DNA of 45,276 nt from positions 1 through 45,276 of the forward strand of contig JAJZVP010000003.1 in NCBI GenBank assembly GCA_021845615.1, written 5' to 3'. Source of the DNA: a bacterium. Lineage in GTDB: Bacteria; Vulcanimicrobiota; Vulcanimicrobiia; Vulcanimicrobiales; Vulcanimicrobiaceae. The notes under the pieces are model-generated. The model was not told the origin of the DNA. It searched no databases and was given only the letters and a program-made list of their open reading frames with translations. The position numbers and the translations under genes were made by a program. This document shows, piece after piece, positions 8,339 to 18,294 of the stretch. Numbering within the stretch: position 1 is the first letter of the stretch; each line of letters opens with the position of its first letter.

Positions 8339-8677
8339 TTATGCCGACGCCTCGTCGAGCAAGCCGAGCATCGCCCCGATGTTCTCCAGTCGTTTCACCG
8401 CCACGTTCCTCTCCGCGGTGAAATTCAGTTGCGACTGTGCCAGCTCCGCGAGTCGCCGATCGAGATCGCGCAATTGCGCCCGCGTCTGCGTATCGAATCC
8501 GGCGAAATACCGAAGTAAGGCCTTGCGATAGGTCTCCTCCAACTCTCGCGTCGGCGCGCCGGCCTCGAGCGCCTTTCCGACTCGTTCGTGCAGCGAGCGA
8601 ATCGCCGCATCGCTAAAATGAAAGGCGGTCGCGCGTTCGTACAGCGTCCGAAGATCAGCTTCCACTCGTGCCTTCAT
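8339..8677 (-). CDS. small helical coiled-coil protein of unknown function
   Basis: Hypothetical 112-residue protein that I do not recognise. It is almost entirely predicted helix and rich in Arg, Glu, Leu and Ala. Heptad-like stretches include [17 protein letters not shown] and [17 protein letters not shown]. It has no signal peptide and no cysteines. The frame overlaps the 3' end of rph by 23 bp and ends 3 bp before mlaE, so it is translated from the same transcript. Its position directly before mlaE makes an accessory role in the lipid transporter possible, but that is inference from context. The gene is supported by tight packing with its neighbours. Confidence 0.65.
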   Translation of the reverse strand: MKARVEADLRTLYERATAFHFSDAAIRSLHERVGKALEAGAPTRELEETYRKALLRYFAGFDTQTRAQLRDLDRRLAELAQSQLNFTAERNVAVKRLENIGAMLGLLDEASA

Positions 8678-9392
8678 CGATCGCTTTCTTTTGAATCTCG
8701 AATAATTCGCCGATTCCCTTGGAGGCCAATTCCAGCATTCGGTCGAGCTCGGAGCGCCCGAAGGGCTCGGCCTCGGCGGTCCCCTGTAACTCGACGTAGC
8801 GCCCCGCGTCGGTCATGAACACATTCATGTCCACGTGCGCGCTGCTGTCTTCTTCGTAGTTCAAATCGAGCATCGGCGTCCCATTGACGATCCCGACGCT
8901 GATCGCGCCGACCAATCCGAGCATCGGCCAACGGGCGCGCTCGGCTCGAGAAAAACGCTTCGATAGCGCGATCGAGAGGGCGACGCACGCTCCGGTGAGC
9001 GAGGCCGTCCGAGTGCCGCCGTCGGCCTGAAGGACGTCGCAATCGATGGTAATCGTTCGTTCGCCGAGTTTCACGGTATCGACGATCGCTCGCAACGAGC
9101 GGCCGATGATCCGCTGGATCTCGTGCGTGCGCCCGCCCTGCCGGCCTTTGGAGGCTTCGCGAGCGGTCCGCTCGCTCGTCGCACGAGGGAGCATCGCGTA
9201 CTCGGCGGTGATCCAGCCGAGCCCCTTGCCTTTCAGCCAGGGCGGGACGCGATCTTCGAGCGTCGCGGCGCAGAGCACACGCGTACGACCGACCTCGATC
9301 AGGGCGGAGCCTTCGGCGAAGTCGAGCGGATTGGGCGTGATGCGCACCGGGCGAAGTTGGTCTGGGGCGCGTCCGTCATTTCTTTGCACCAC
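8655..9392 (-). CDS. rph: ribonuclease PH
   Basis: Phosphorolytic 3'-to-5' exoribonuclease that trims the 3' ends of tRNA precursors. The 245-residue length is normal. Family blocks are [35 protein letters not shown] (phosphate and RNA site), [19 protein letters not shown]-like sequence, the catalytic region [18 protein letters not shown], and the C-terminal [20 protein letters not shown]. The start is GTG at 9392; a second GTG is the next codon. It lies 11 bp after glmS and overlaps the next small gene by 23 bp. Confidence 0.95.
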   Translation of the reverse strand: MVQRNDGRAPDQLRPVRITPNPLDFAEGSALIEVGRTRVLCAATLEDRVPPWLKGKGLGWITAEYAMLPRATSERTAREASKGRQGGRTHEIQRIIGRSLRAIVDTVKLGERTITIDCDVLQADGGTRTASLTGACVALSIALSKRFSRAERARWPMLGLVGAISVGIVNGTPMLDLNYEEDSSAHVDMNVFMTDAGRYVELQGTAEAEPFGRSELDRMLELASKGIGELFEIQKKAIDEGTSGS

Positions 9393-9403
9393 CCCAAGCT
9401 TCG

Positions 9404-11242
<1,839 letters not shown>

Positions 11243-11248
11243 GATCGA

Positions 11249-11521
11249 CTATTTTATGCCTTCGCGCGTGCGCGTGTACTCGATCTTTCCGGCGGCGATT
11301 TCGTCGAGAGCGATCGAGACGGGCTTGTTGCGATTCGCCGCGTCGCGGTCGACCAACGGTTCGCTGGCGAAATACTCGCGGCGTTCCATCGGCGGGGTCT
11401 CTTCCATACGTATCCAGTTATTGAGTTGGCGGGCGCGCATCATGGCGATGTTCACCAGCGTGAATTTCGAATCCGCATGCTCCATGAGGCCATCGAGGTC
11501 GCCGAATATACGTTTGCTCAT
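11249..11521 (-). CDS. rpoZ: RNA polymerase omega subunit
   Basis: Small RNA polymerase subunit that binds and stabilises beta-prime. The 90-residue product has the family pattern DSKFTLVNIAMMRARQL near residues 18-34 and KPVSIALDEIAAGKI near the C-terminus. The central segment is less conserved. It lies directly between gmk and glmS; the gmk-rpoZ pair is a common bacterial arrangement, which strengthens the call for this short protein. Confidence 0.88.
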   Translation of the reverse strand: MSKRIFGDLDGLMEHADSKFTLVNIAMMRARQLNNWIRMEETPPMERREYFASEPLVDRDAANRNKPVSIALDEIAAGKIEYTRTREGIK

Positions 11522-11551
11522 TGTTTTCCGGTCCGTTCTATACGAGTGTGA

Positions 11552-12202
11552 TTACGATTGGGTGACGCTCGCGAGCGAGTCGTCGGGGAAGCGGTGAATC
11601 CGCATGCGTTCGGCTCGGAAGATCGCGGCGAGATCGTCGACCGCTTCCTCCGAGCGTTGTTCCTGATTGACGACCAGATAATCGAAGCTTCGAACATACC
11701 TGATCTCTTCGTGCGCGATCGCCAGGCGGCGCGCGATCTCTTCGTTGCTTTCGGTTCGCCGTTCGAGCAACCGTCGGCGCAAGTTCGAGAATTTATCGGG
11801 CAGAATGAAGATCGAGACGGCCTCGGGGAAGGCACGAACGATGGCCATCGCCCCATTGACCTCCGGTTTCATCACCACATCGAAGCCTTCGCGAAGCGTT
11901 CCCTCGATGTAGGAGCGCGGCGTACCGTACGCGTGGCCGTTGTACTCTCGCCATTCGAGGAAGCCCCCGGCGGCGAGGCGCGCTTCGAACTCCTCGCGCG
12001 TGATGAAAAAATAATGTTCGCCGTCCCGCTCGCCCGGTCGCGGCTCTCTCGTCGTCGCAGAGACCGAGTAGCGAAGCATCGGCATTCGCGCTCGAAGAGC
12101 GTCGACCAAGGTGTCTTTCCCCGCACCCGAGGGTCCTGAAATAACAAAGAGTAAGCCCGGGCCGATAATCGCACGCCCTCCCACCGACGTTCTTTGCTTC
12201 AT
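11552..12202 (-). CDS. gmk: guanylate kinase
   Basis: Phosphorylates GMP to GDP in purine nucleotide metabolism. The 216 residues contain the P-loop FVISGPSGAGKDT, the GMP-binding region SVSATTREPRPGERDGEHY, GFLEWREYNGHAYGTP, and the lid RRRLLERRTESNEEIARR. A dozen extra residues precede the P-loop. It heads the minus-strand run gmk-rpoZ-glmS-rph-mlaEFD-panE and sits 40 bp downstream of a lipoprotein gene on the same strand. Confidence 0.95.
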   Translation of the reverse strand: MKQRTSVGGRAIIGPGLLFVISGPSGAGKDTLVDALRARMPMLRYSVSATTREPRPGERDGEHYFFITREEFEARLAAGGFLEWREYNGHAYGTPRSYIEGTLREGFDVVMKPEVNGAMAIVRAFPEAVSIFILPDKFSNLRRRLLERRTESNEEIARRLAIAHEEIRYVRSFDYLVVNQEQRSEEAVDDLAAIFRAERMRIHRFPDDSLASVTQS

Positions 12203-12242
12203 ACGCCAAGCACGCCGAAAGTTCCTCGCCGCACGGGGGGCA

Positions 12243-12710
12243 TCAAAGAACGCGACAGAGCCGATGCTGCGCGTATTGGAGTACCTCGGGCGGGAGCGCG
12301 TCGCTCGCCGAGCCGCTCCATCGGATCTCGTAGGCCGTCGTATTGCGGATCGAAAAGAAGACCACGATCTTGCCGGGCGGCCGATTCGTGACGAAATCCA
12401 TCTCGCCGGCGGCGCCCGGACACTCGGCGAGCGCGTGGGTCCCGCTCACTTTGCCGCCACCCGGCGCGAGAACGACGCTCTCGAGAATGTGCGTGGCGAG
12501 ATCGGAGGGAGCGCCCTGGAAGGGCATCTGCGAGACGGAGACGCGCTCGCCGGGGTGCGCCGAGGAGACCCAGGAGCCCGCAACGCCGCGCTGCCAGCCG
12601 ACCGGTCCCGACGCTCCGCCGCAGCCGCTCAGTGAGAGCCCCGCCAGCAGCACCGCTCCCCAAAGGCGGGTCGCGGAGGATCGAAGCGGAACGAAGGTGC
12701 GCGTGTTCAC
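12243..12710 (-). CDS. putative lipoprotein of unknown function
   Basis: Predicted 155-residue secreted lipoprotein. From the GTG at 12710 the N-terminus has a basic region (R4, R10, R15), a hydrophobic core and the lipobox LSGC with Cys30. A Gly-rich tether (GGASGPVG) follows. The mature domain is about 115 residues with strands such as KIVVFFSIRNTTAYEIRW and three further cysteines. I recognise no family. The longer open frame reaching 13007 is Arg/Ser-rich and is the antisense shadow of rqcH, so it is not used. The start overlaps the divergent rqcH start by 8 bp, so its promoter must lie inside rqcH. Confidence 0.68.
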   Translation of the reverse strand: MNTRTFVPLRSSATRLWGAVLLAGLSLSGCGGASGPVGWQRGVAGSWVSSAHPGERVSVSQMPFQGAPSDLATHILESVVLAPGGGKVSGTHALAECPGAAGEMDFVTNRPPGKIVVFFSIRNTTAYEIRWSGSASDALPPEVLQYAQHRLCRVL

Positions 12711-14271
12711 GGATTGGCTGCTTCTGCGTCGATGCGCGCTCGAACTCCTCGGCGCCTTGCGCGGCGCGCGCTGCAGCGCCGCGTCGGAGAGTTTCGATCG
12801 GCGCCTCGTCCTGCGCTTCGAGGGCGCCGGCGGCGAACGCCTCTTCGCTGCGGCCTGCTTCGATCCGACGCCGACCGTCGCGTTCGTACCCGCGCTCCCT
12901 CTCGAAGAGCGGCCGGGGTTCGCGCGCGTTCTGCGCGACCGACTCGTTGGAACGCGCGTCCTCGAGGTCTCCTCGCGACGAAACGATCGCCTGCTGCGGC
13001 TACGCATGGGCGCGCGCTCCCGCTTCGGCGTGGCGCGCTACCACGACCTCATCCTCGAACTCGTCCCCCGATTCGGCAACGCGTTGTTGCTCAACGAGGA
13101 GGCGCGCATCGTTTCCGCGCTCCACCGTTTCGATGCGACCGCGAACGCGCGACGAACCGCGATCGAAGGCGCTCCCTACGAACCGCCCCCGCTCGACGAA
13201 CGCTTGCGCGTACCGCGCGCGATCGCACGAGCGTACGGCGCCGATGCCGAGCGCATCGTCGCGGAGATCGAATCCTCGATCGAACGGATGACCGAGCTCT
13301 ACGTCTATCGCGACGAGAGCGGCCGGCTGCTTCAGGCTCATCTCGTGCCGCTGCCGATGCCCGAGGCGATCGAAAGTCGCGAGGCGTCGCTGCTCGCACT
13401 CTTCGCCGAAATGCAAGCGCGGCCGAACGAACAACAGGTCACCCAATCGGTCGCGACCCGTCGCGACCGGCTCGTCGCCCGCATCGGGAAGCGGCTCGCC
13501 GCCGACGAACGCGACGCCGCCCAGATACGCGCCCGGCTCGACGAGATCGCCGAGCGCGAGGCGTTGCGCGACGCCGGTGCGGCGATCTATGCGAAGCTGC
13601 ACGAGCGGCCGAGCGACGAGCGCGAGGCGTTGAAAGAGGAGGCGCGCGGCTATTTCGAGCGCTATCGTACGCTCGGGCTCCGTGCCGAGCGGCTCGCACC
13701 CGCGCTCGCGCGTTTAGAATCGCGCATCGAGAGCGCGCGGCTCTTGCAGTGGGAGGCATCGCGGGTCGAACCCGAGCTGCTCGCCGAGGTGGAACGCTCC
13801 TTTGCGGCCGCCTTCGAACCGCGCGCGGGCCGGGTACGAACGCGACCGGCAAAAATCCCCAAGCGCCTCCCACCCAGAGAGCTCCGGTTGCGCCCCGGCG
13901 TGCGCGTGCTCGTCGGCAGGTCGCCCGAACAGAACGCCGATCTGACGTTTCGGATCGCGCGTCCCGACGACCGCTGGTTTCATACCAAAAACGTTCCCGG
14001 CGCGCACGTCGTGTTGCAGTGCGATGAGGAGATTACCGAAGACGACGCGGCGATCGACGTCGCCGCCGATTGCGCCGCCCTATTCTCCAACGCAAGCGCG
14101 AGCGCGAAAGTCGACGTCGAGTACACGCGCCGCAAGCACGTTCGAAAGCAGCGCGACGGCGCCCCGGGATTGGTCTTCTACACGAACGCGCGCGCGCGTG
14201 TCGGGATCCCCGAACGCGCGCGCGCCTATTTTCCCTCTACGGAAGCCGCGCTTCGCACGCCTTCCAGTTAA
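12703..14271 (+). CDS. rqcH: NFACT family protein (RqcH-like ribosome quality control factor)
   Basis: Homologue of RqcH (formerly fibronectin-binding protein A-like), which binds obstructed 50S subunits and recruits tRNA-Ala to add C-terminal alanine tails to stalled peptides. The product is about 522 residues. The NFACT-N domain (about 1-180) includes FGVARYHDLILELVP. The central part is a long charged coiled coil. The NFACT-R domain (about 400-522) has DDRWFHTKNVPGAHVVL, then KVDVEYTRRKHVRKQ and GLVFYTNARARVGIPE, which match the family closely. The start is taken as GTG 12703 with GAAGG at 12693-12697; GTG 12697 is an alternative. It converges on and overlaps the superoxide dismutase gene by 35 bp. 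Confidence 0.9.
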   Translation: MFTDWLLLRRCALELLGALRGARCSAASESFDRRLVLRFEGAGGERLFAAACFDPTPTVAFVPALPLEERPGFARVLRDRLVGTRVLEVSSRRNDRLLRLRMGARSRFGVARYHDLILELVPRFGNALLLNEEARIVSALHRFDATANARRTAIEGAPYEPPPLDERLRVPRAIARAYGADAERIVAEIESSIERMTELYVYRDESGRLLQAHLVPLPMPEAIESREASLLALFAEMQARPNEQQVTQSVATRRDRLVARIGKRLAADERDAAQIRARLDEIAEREALRDAGAAIYAKLHERPSDEREALKEEARGYFERYRTLGLRAERLAPALARLESRIESARLLQWEASRVEPELLAEVERSFAAAFEPRAGRVRTRPAKIPKRLPPRELRLRPGVRVLVGRSPEQNADLTFRIARPDDRWFHTKNVPGAHVVLQCDEEITEDDAAIDVAADCAALFSNASASAKVDVEYTRRKHVRKQRDGAPGLVFYTNARARVGIPERARAYFPSTEAALRTPSS

Positions 14272-14824
14272 GGTTTGCAAAGAACGACTCGATATACTTT
14301 CCGCGCTCGGAGGGTTTGTAATCGCGGATGAACGCGTGCTCCCAGACGTCCATCACCACCAGCGGAACGAAGCCCGCGGGGTTCCCGATCTCGTGTTCGG
14401 CGATCCAATGGTTGCTCACCGCTTTAGCGTGGGGATCGTAGTAGGCGATCGCCCAGCCGATCCCGCGCATCGCGCCGACGGCGGCAAAATCTTTCTTCCA
14501 CGCATCGAAGTCGCCGAAGCTCTCGCCGAGGACGTTGTGAAGCTTTCCGCCCGTGAGATCGTTCGAACCCTTCGCGAGGTTGTCGAAATAGTATTCGTGC
14601 AGGCGCATGCCGTTGTATTCGAATCCCAGTCGACGAACGAGTTCCGCGTAAGCGGGATCCGCTCCGACGTTCTTGCCGGCGCTACGTATCGTCGCGAGGT
14701 GCTCGTTGAGAAGGTTCGTGTTTTTAACGTAGCCCTCGTAGAGACCGAAATGGATGTTCAGGGTATCGTCCGAGATCCCGGTGAGCCCGGAGAGTTCCCA
14801 CTTTTTAGGTGTGTATACGTGCAT
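14237..14824 (-). CDS. superoxide dismutase [Fe/Mn]
   Basis: Detoxifies superoxide to oxygen and hydrogen peroxide. The 195-residue protein keeps all four metal ligands of the Fe/Mn family: His25 (NIHFGLYEG), His76 (MRLHEYYFDNL), Asp159 and His163 (VVMDVWEHAF). It belongs to the subgroup with HEYYF rather than the classic HxxFW motif. Position 139 is His (VSNHWIAEHE) where E. coli enzymes have Gln or Ala, so metal preference is uncertain. No signal peptide is seen, so it is cytosolic. AAAGG lies 8 nt upstream of the ATG. Its 3' end overlaps convergent rqcH. Confidence 0.92.
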   Translation of the reverse strand: MHVYTPKKWELSGLTGISDDTLNIHFGLYEGYVKNTNLLNEHLATIRSAGKNVGADPAYAELVRRLGFEYNGMRLHEYYFDNLAKGSNDLTGGKLHNVLGESFGDFDAWKKDFAAVGAMRGIGWAIAYYDPHAKAVSNHWIAEHEIGNPAGFVPLVVMDVWEHAFIRDYKPSERGKYIESFFANLNWKACEARLP

Positions 14825-14869
14825 GCGAGTGACCTTTCTATACGTCGAGGGTGTCTGAACGTGCCTTCG

Positions 14870-15853
14870 TCAGACGGGTATTAAAACAATCTTCCCGATA
14901 TGTTCGGAAGATTCCAGCCGTTCGTGCGCTTTCCGCGCCTCTGCGAACGGGAAGACCGAATCGACGACCGGTGCGATCGTCCCGCGTTGGCCGAGCAACG
15001 GCCAAATCGCCTGTTGGAGATCCTCGGCGATCTGCGCCTTCTCGGCGTTACTCCGTCCGCGTAGCGAGGAGCCGATGACGCGCGCTCGCTTGCGTAGGAG
15101 AGTCGTGAGATCGAGCCGTACCTCGCCGCCTCGCATCGTCGACAGAACGACGATGCGCCCTTCGGTGGCGAGCGCCTCGAGATCGCGCGCGACGTAGTCG
15201 CCGCCGACGAGATCGAGAATGATATCGACGCCGCGCCCGTTGGTGTAGGCGAGCGTCGAAGCGACGAAATCGGTGGTCGTATAGTCGATCGCGCGATGCG
15301 CCCCGAGCTGAATCGCCTTCGCACACTTCCGGTCGCTCCCCGCGGTAACGAAGACGCGAGCGCCCAACGCGCGAGCGATCCCGATCGCCATCGTTCCCAG
15401 CCCGCTCGTACCGCCGTGAATCAAGAGCGTGTCGCCCGGTTCCATCGCGGCGCGATTCACGAGATTGTCGTATGCCGTGAAGGCGTTCTCGGGAAGCGTC
15501 GCTCCTTCAACGGAACTCCAGTTCTCGGGAAGCGGCAGCACGCTGCCCTCGGGCACCACGACGCGCTCGGCATAGCCGCCACCGTTGCAGAGCGCGCAGA
15601 CCCGATCGCCGAGGCGCCATCGCTCGACCCCGGGGCCGAGCGCGGCGACGCTCCCGGCGACTTCGAGGCCCAAGATCGGGCTGTGCCCGGGCGGGGCCGG
15701 ATAGAGCCCGCGCCGTCCCAGCGCGTCGGCCCGGCTCACCCCCGCGGCCTCGACTGCGATCTGGATCTCGCCGGCTCCCGGGAGCGGCGCGGGGCCATCG
15801 AAGAGCCGCAGTACCGACGGGTCGCCGGGCGCATCGAAACCAACGTATCTCAC
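14870..15853 (-). CDS. NAD(P)H-quinone oxidoreductase, zinc-independent MDR family (QOR/PIG3-like)
   Basis: Medium-chain dehydrogenase/reductase of the quinone oxidoreductase type, 327 residues. The GroES-like N-terminal domain has GVSRADALGRRGLYPAPPG and PILGLEVAGSVAALGPGV, typical of PIG3/TIGR02824 proteins. The Rossmann domain has LLIHGGTSGLGTMAIGIAR and later DIILDLVGGDYV. Zinc-ligand cysteines of alcohol dehydrogenases are missing, which fits a zinc-independent enzyme reducing quinones or related carbonyls with NADPH. Its ATG overlaps the queA stop by 4 bp, so it is co-translated with queA, though no functional link is known. Confidence 0.87.
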   Translation of the reverse strand: MRYVGFDAPGDPSVLRLFDGPAPLPGAGEIQIAVEAAGVSRADALGRRGLYPAPPGHSPILGLEVAGSVAALGPGVERWRLGDRVCALCNGGGYAERVVVPEGSVLPLPENWSSVEGATLPENAFTAYDNLVNRAAMEPGDTLLIHGGTSGLGTMAIGIARALGARVFVTAGSDRKCAKAIQLGAHRAIDYTTTDFVASTLAYTNGRGVDIILDLVGGDYVARDLEALATEGRIVVLSTMRGGEVRLDLTTLLRKRARVIGSSLRGRSNAEKAQIAEDLQQAIWPLLGQRGTIAPVVDSVFPFAEARKAHERLESSEHIGKIVLIPV

Positions 15854-16944
15854 GGTCGCGCCCGCTCTAAGAACATGGCGTCGCCGAACGAAAAGAATCG
15901 ATACGAGCGCCCCACCGCTTCGCGATATGCATCGAGCATGCGCTCGCGCCCGCAGAACGCGCTGACGAGAACGAAGAGCGAGGAGCGCGGCAGGTGAAAA
16001 TTGGTGACCAGCGCATCGACCACGCGAAATTCAAAGCCCGGCGTGATGAAACATGCGGTCGCGCCTTCGCCCGCGAGCAAGCGTCCGCGCTCGAGCACGC
16101 AGCCTTCGAGCGCGCGCAGGACCGTAGTCCCGACGGCGACAACGCGGCGCCCCTCGCGTTTCGCCGCCTCGATTGCGGCGACGCTCGCTGCGGGAATCTC
16201 GTACCGCTCTTCGTGCATCGTATGCTCGTCGACGCGCTCGGTAGAGATGGGGCGAAAGGTTCCCAAGCCGATGTCGAGCACGATCGAGCGGCGTTCGATA
16301 CCGCGCTCGGCGATCCGTGCGAGCAATTCGGGAGAAAAATGCAACGATGCCGTCGGCGCCGCGACGCTCCCCGGTACGCGAGCGAAGACGCTCTGGTAGC
16401 GATGCTGCGATTCTTCATCGTCGTTGTGAATGTAGGGAGGCAGCGGTAGACGCCCGATGCGTTCGATCGTCGCTTCAAACGAATCGCGAAAGAAAAATTC
16501 GATCTCGCGCCGACCATCCGCGTGCGTCGCACGAACGACCGCTTCTCCTTCCTCACCGAAGTCGATCTTCGAACCGACGCGGATCCGGCGCCCCGGGCGA
16601 GCGAGCGCGAGCCAGCGACGCGCCGCGCCGTCGTAGCGCAGCGAACCGACCGGATGCAAGAGCAGCAACTCGGCGCGCCCACCACCGGCGAGCCGGCCGA
16701 CGAGTCGTGCGTGTATCACCGCCGTTTCGTTGAGTACGAGGAGATCGTCGGGGCGCAACACTTCGTCGAGTTCGCGAAAGAATCGGTGTTGGTGCTTGCC
16801 GTCGCGCGAAACGACGAAGAGCCGGCTCTCGTCGCGCTCGAGCGCCGGGTGCTGGGCGATCGATTCGCGCGGGAGCGCGAAATCGTAGGCGGCGGTTAGC
16901 CGTTCGTCAGTCGTTGCTGCTCGATCTCGATGAAGGTCGATAAT
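15850..16944 (-). CDS. queA: S-adenosylmethionine:tRNA ribosyltransferase-isomerase, unusual start
   Basis: Transfers and isomerises the ribosyl group of SAM to make epoxyqueuosine in tRNA. Family blocks include LRPDDLLVLNETAVIHARL, the region APTASLHFSPELL and LVTNFHLPRSSLF. The first canonical start is GTG 16761, but that would remove the conserved N-terminus. The same frame upstream encodes AAYDFALPRESIAQHPALER and a linker to LRPDDL, exactly as expected for QueA. From 16761 back to the in-frame stop at 17176-17178 there is no ATG, GTG or TTG. The best candidate is AUU at 16944 with GGAGG 10 nt upstream (minus strand, 16955-16959), giving 364 residues. A coding error or another rare start codon remains possible. 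It overlaps pilZ and qor. Confidence 0.85.
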   Translation of the reverse strand: MIDLHRDRAATTDERLTAAYDFALPRESIAQHPALERDESRLFVVSRDGKHQHRFFRELDEVLRPDDLLVLNETAVIHARLVGRLAGGGRAELLLLHPVGSLRYDGAARRWLALARPGRRIRVGSKIDFGEEGEAVVRATHADGRREIEFFFRDSFEATIERIGRLPLPPYIHNDDEESQHRYQSVFARVPGSVAAPTASLHFSPELLARIAERGIERRSIVLDIGLGTFRPISTERVDEHTMHEERYEIPAASVAAIEAAKREGRRVVAVGTTVLRALEGCVLERGRLLAGEGATACFITPGFEFRVVDALVTNFHLPRSSLFVLVSAFCGRERMLDAYREAVGRSYRFFSFGDAMFLERARP

Positions 16945-17282
16945 CTCTTTGCGTCCTCCGGTGCGACCTCTATGAATTGGACGCCGATCTGAAAAGTTTC
17001 GTTCGCCGAGGGGCGGATCCAGCGTACTTGGCCGCGCATGCGGAGAAAAGGATTCCGCTTCATCGTAATCGTGTATTTGGAGCCGACCGGAAGGTACTGG
17101 TCGACCATCGCACGCATGCCGGTCGGCGAAATATCGGCGATCGCTCCACGAAAGAGCATCGCCGAGAACGGATCCTCAACGACGATATCGATAAATTTCC
17201 GCAAGCGTAGACCGTATCGTTTGTTGGCGGCATCCGCTTCGTCGCCTTTGGTCACCGCTATGCGGTCTTTTCCGTCCGTCAT
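16896..17282 (-). CDS. PilZ-domain (c-di-GMP-binding type) protein
   Basis: Single-domain PilZ protein of about 128 residues. Both c-di-GMP motifs are intact: RxxxR at residues 22-26 (RYGLR) and DxSxxG at 50-55 (DISPTG). The rest is the expected beta barrel, ending in GQVRWIRPSANETFQIGVQF. It has no membrane segment and is probably a cytosolic c-di-GMP responder. The ATG at 17282 follows GAGGGT closely; a TTG at 17318 would give 140 residues and overlap spoIID. It lies between the SpoIID gene and queA in a coupled gene run. Its partner cannot be told from the sequence. Confidence 0.87.
   Translation of the reverse strand: MTDGKDRIAVTKGDEADAANKRYGLRLRKFIDIVVEDPFSAMLFRGAIADISPTGMRAMVDQYLPVGSKYTITMKRNPFLRMRGQVRWIRPSANETFQIGVQFIEVAPEDAKRLSTFIEIEQQRLTNG
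16955..16959 (-). promoter_or_regulatory. candidate Shine-Dalgarno for a noncanonical queA start
   Basis: GGAGG on the minus strand, inside the 3' part of pilZ. It is followed after 10 nt by ATT-ATC-GAC in the queA frame. It is the only good ribosome-binding site near the conserved QueA N-terminus. It may be fortuitous, because it also encodes Glu-Asp in pilZ. Confidence 0.35.
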
Positions 17283-17292
17283 ACCCTCGTTC

Positions 17293-18294
17293 TCAGATTC
17301 GTCCGATGCTGGTTCCAACGAAATAGAAGCTCAAGATCTCTTGCGCGGAGCCTCCGGCGAGAGCGTAACCTCGCGCGCCCCATTGACAGAGACCGACTCC
17401 ATGCCCCAGGCCTCTCCCTTCGATACGGAGCCCGGCAAAGGCCTGCGTGCCCGGAGCGACGAGCGCCCTCTCTCGCCGAACGAGCAGACTTGGGACTCGG
17501 CGCGCTCCGACATCGATACGGAATCGCGTTGCGGAAATTCTCGCGACGCCGAGCGTCCCACCGAGCGCTACCGAACGCGCGCGACCGCTACGATCGTAAT
17601 CCGTAAAACGCACCTCCTGAAGCGCGCCGATCTGCGGCGCGATTCGTTCGACGGTCGCCTCGAGATCGGAGGCGCCGAGGTCGGCTTTCCAGCGAAAACG
17701 CGGCGAGGCGGTGCAGTAGGGACACGGATGCGCGGAGAGATAGGGAATCGGCGCGCCACCCCACGCGTCGGCGGAGGATTCGCTATAACCGCCACAGCAC
17801 GACGAGTACTCGATCTGCGCGAATCCACGACCGTAGCGCAACACCATTCCCGAGGTGCTTCGAACCGCCGCCGTACTTGCGGGCTCTTCACTCTCGATGC
17901 CGCGATAGACCTGAGCGAGTTCGGAGGGAACGAGATCGTACGGCCGATTGGGGTTGCTTCGCGCGAGGATAAACCCGCGCGAACAGATCGCTTGCGCTTC
18001 GAGCGCGGCGATCGGCCAACTCGCGCTCATCTCCGAGGGCACGACGCTGGCGAGATAATCGTCAAAATCGACCTCATTCACGACCCGACCGTCGGCGAGC
18101 ATCGAGTACGAGCCGCGATAACGGCGCCCCTCGAAGAGGAATCCGCCAGGAAGCGGCTCGACCGTGCCGCGCCCCAAAAGCACCCGCAGCGCCTGAGAAC
18201 GATCTCCGCCTCCGCCGAGCTCCTGTGCGGCGAGCGGCGATGCCAGGGCGAGCCCGGCGAGCGCGCCGAGGAAGCTGCGCCGAGGGAGTTTCAT
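17293..18294 (-). CDS. SpoIID/LytB-domain protein with Tat-like signal peptide
   Basis: Homologue of SpoIID, a peptidoglycan-denuding lytic transglycosylase first known from sporulation but also found in non-sporulating bacteria. The 333-residue protein starts with a twin-arginine-type signal (PRRSFLGALAG then SPLAAQ). The SpoIID domain shows VNEVDFDDYLASVVPSEM with the catalytic-type Glu, ALEAQAICSRGFIL, paired cysteines (SSCCGG, PCPYC), and the end motif GRGLGHGVGLCQWGARGYA. Its ATG overlaps the ruvB stop (ATGA). The in-frame extension to 18654 is ruvB shadow. Cell-envelope neighbours upstream (PBP, PASTA kinase) fit a role in wall remodelling. Confidence 0.9.
   Translation of the reverse strand: MKLPRRSFLGALAGLALASPLAAQELGGGGDRSQALRVLLGRGTVEPLPGGFLFEGRRYRGSYSMLADGRVVNEVDFDDYLASVVPSEMSASWPIAALEAQAICSRGFILARSNPNRPYDLVPSELAQVYRGIESEEPASTAAVRSTSGMVLRYGRGFAQIEYSSCCGGYSESSADAWGGAPIPYLSAHPCPYCTASPRFRWKADLGASDLEATVERIAPQIGALQEVRFTDYDRSGRARSVALGGTLGVARISATRFRIDVGARRVPSLLVRRERALVAPGTQAFAGLRIEGRGLGHGVGLCQWGARGYALAGGSAQEILSFYFVGTSIGRI

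Noticed and set aside
11243-11248. glmS ribozyme/riboswitch upstream of glmS
   Set aside because: Only 6 bp separate rpoZ and glmS, so no leader can exist there.
14237-14824. Superoxide dismutase with atypical HEYYF motif as a novel enzyme
   Set aside because: All four metal ligands are present, and this motif variant occurs in a known subgroup of bacterial Fe/Mn enzymes.
14853-14875. Inverted repeat GTCTGA/TCAGAC at the qor-sod boundary as a terminator
   Set aside because: Six-base stem with an 11-base loop, no T-run, and it includes the qor stop codon.
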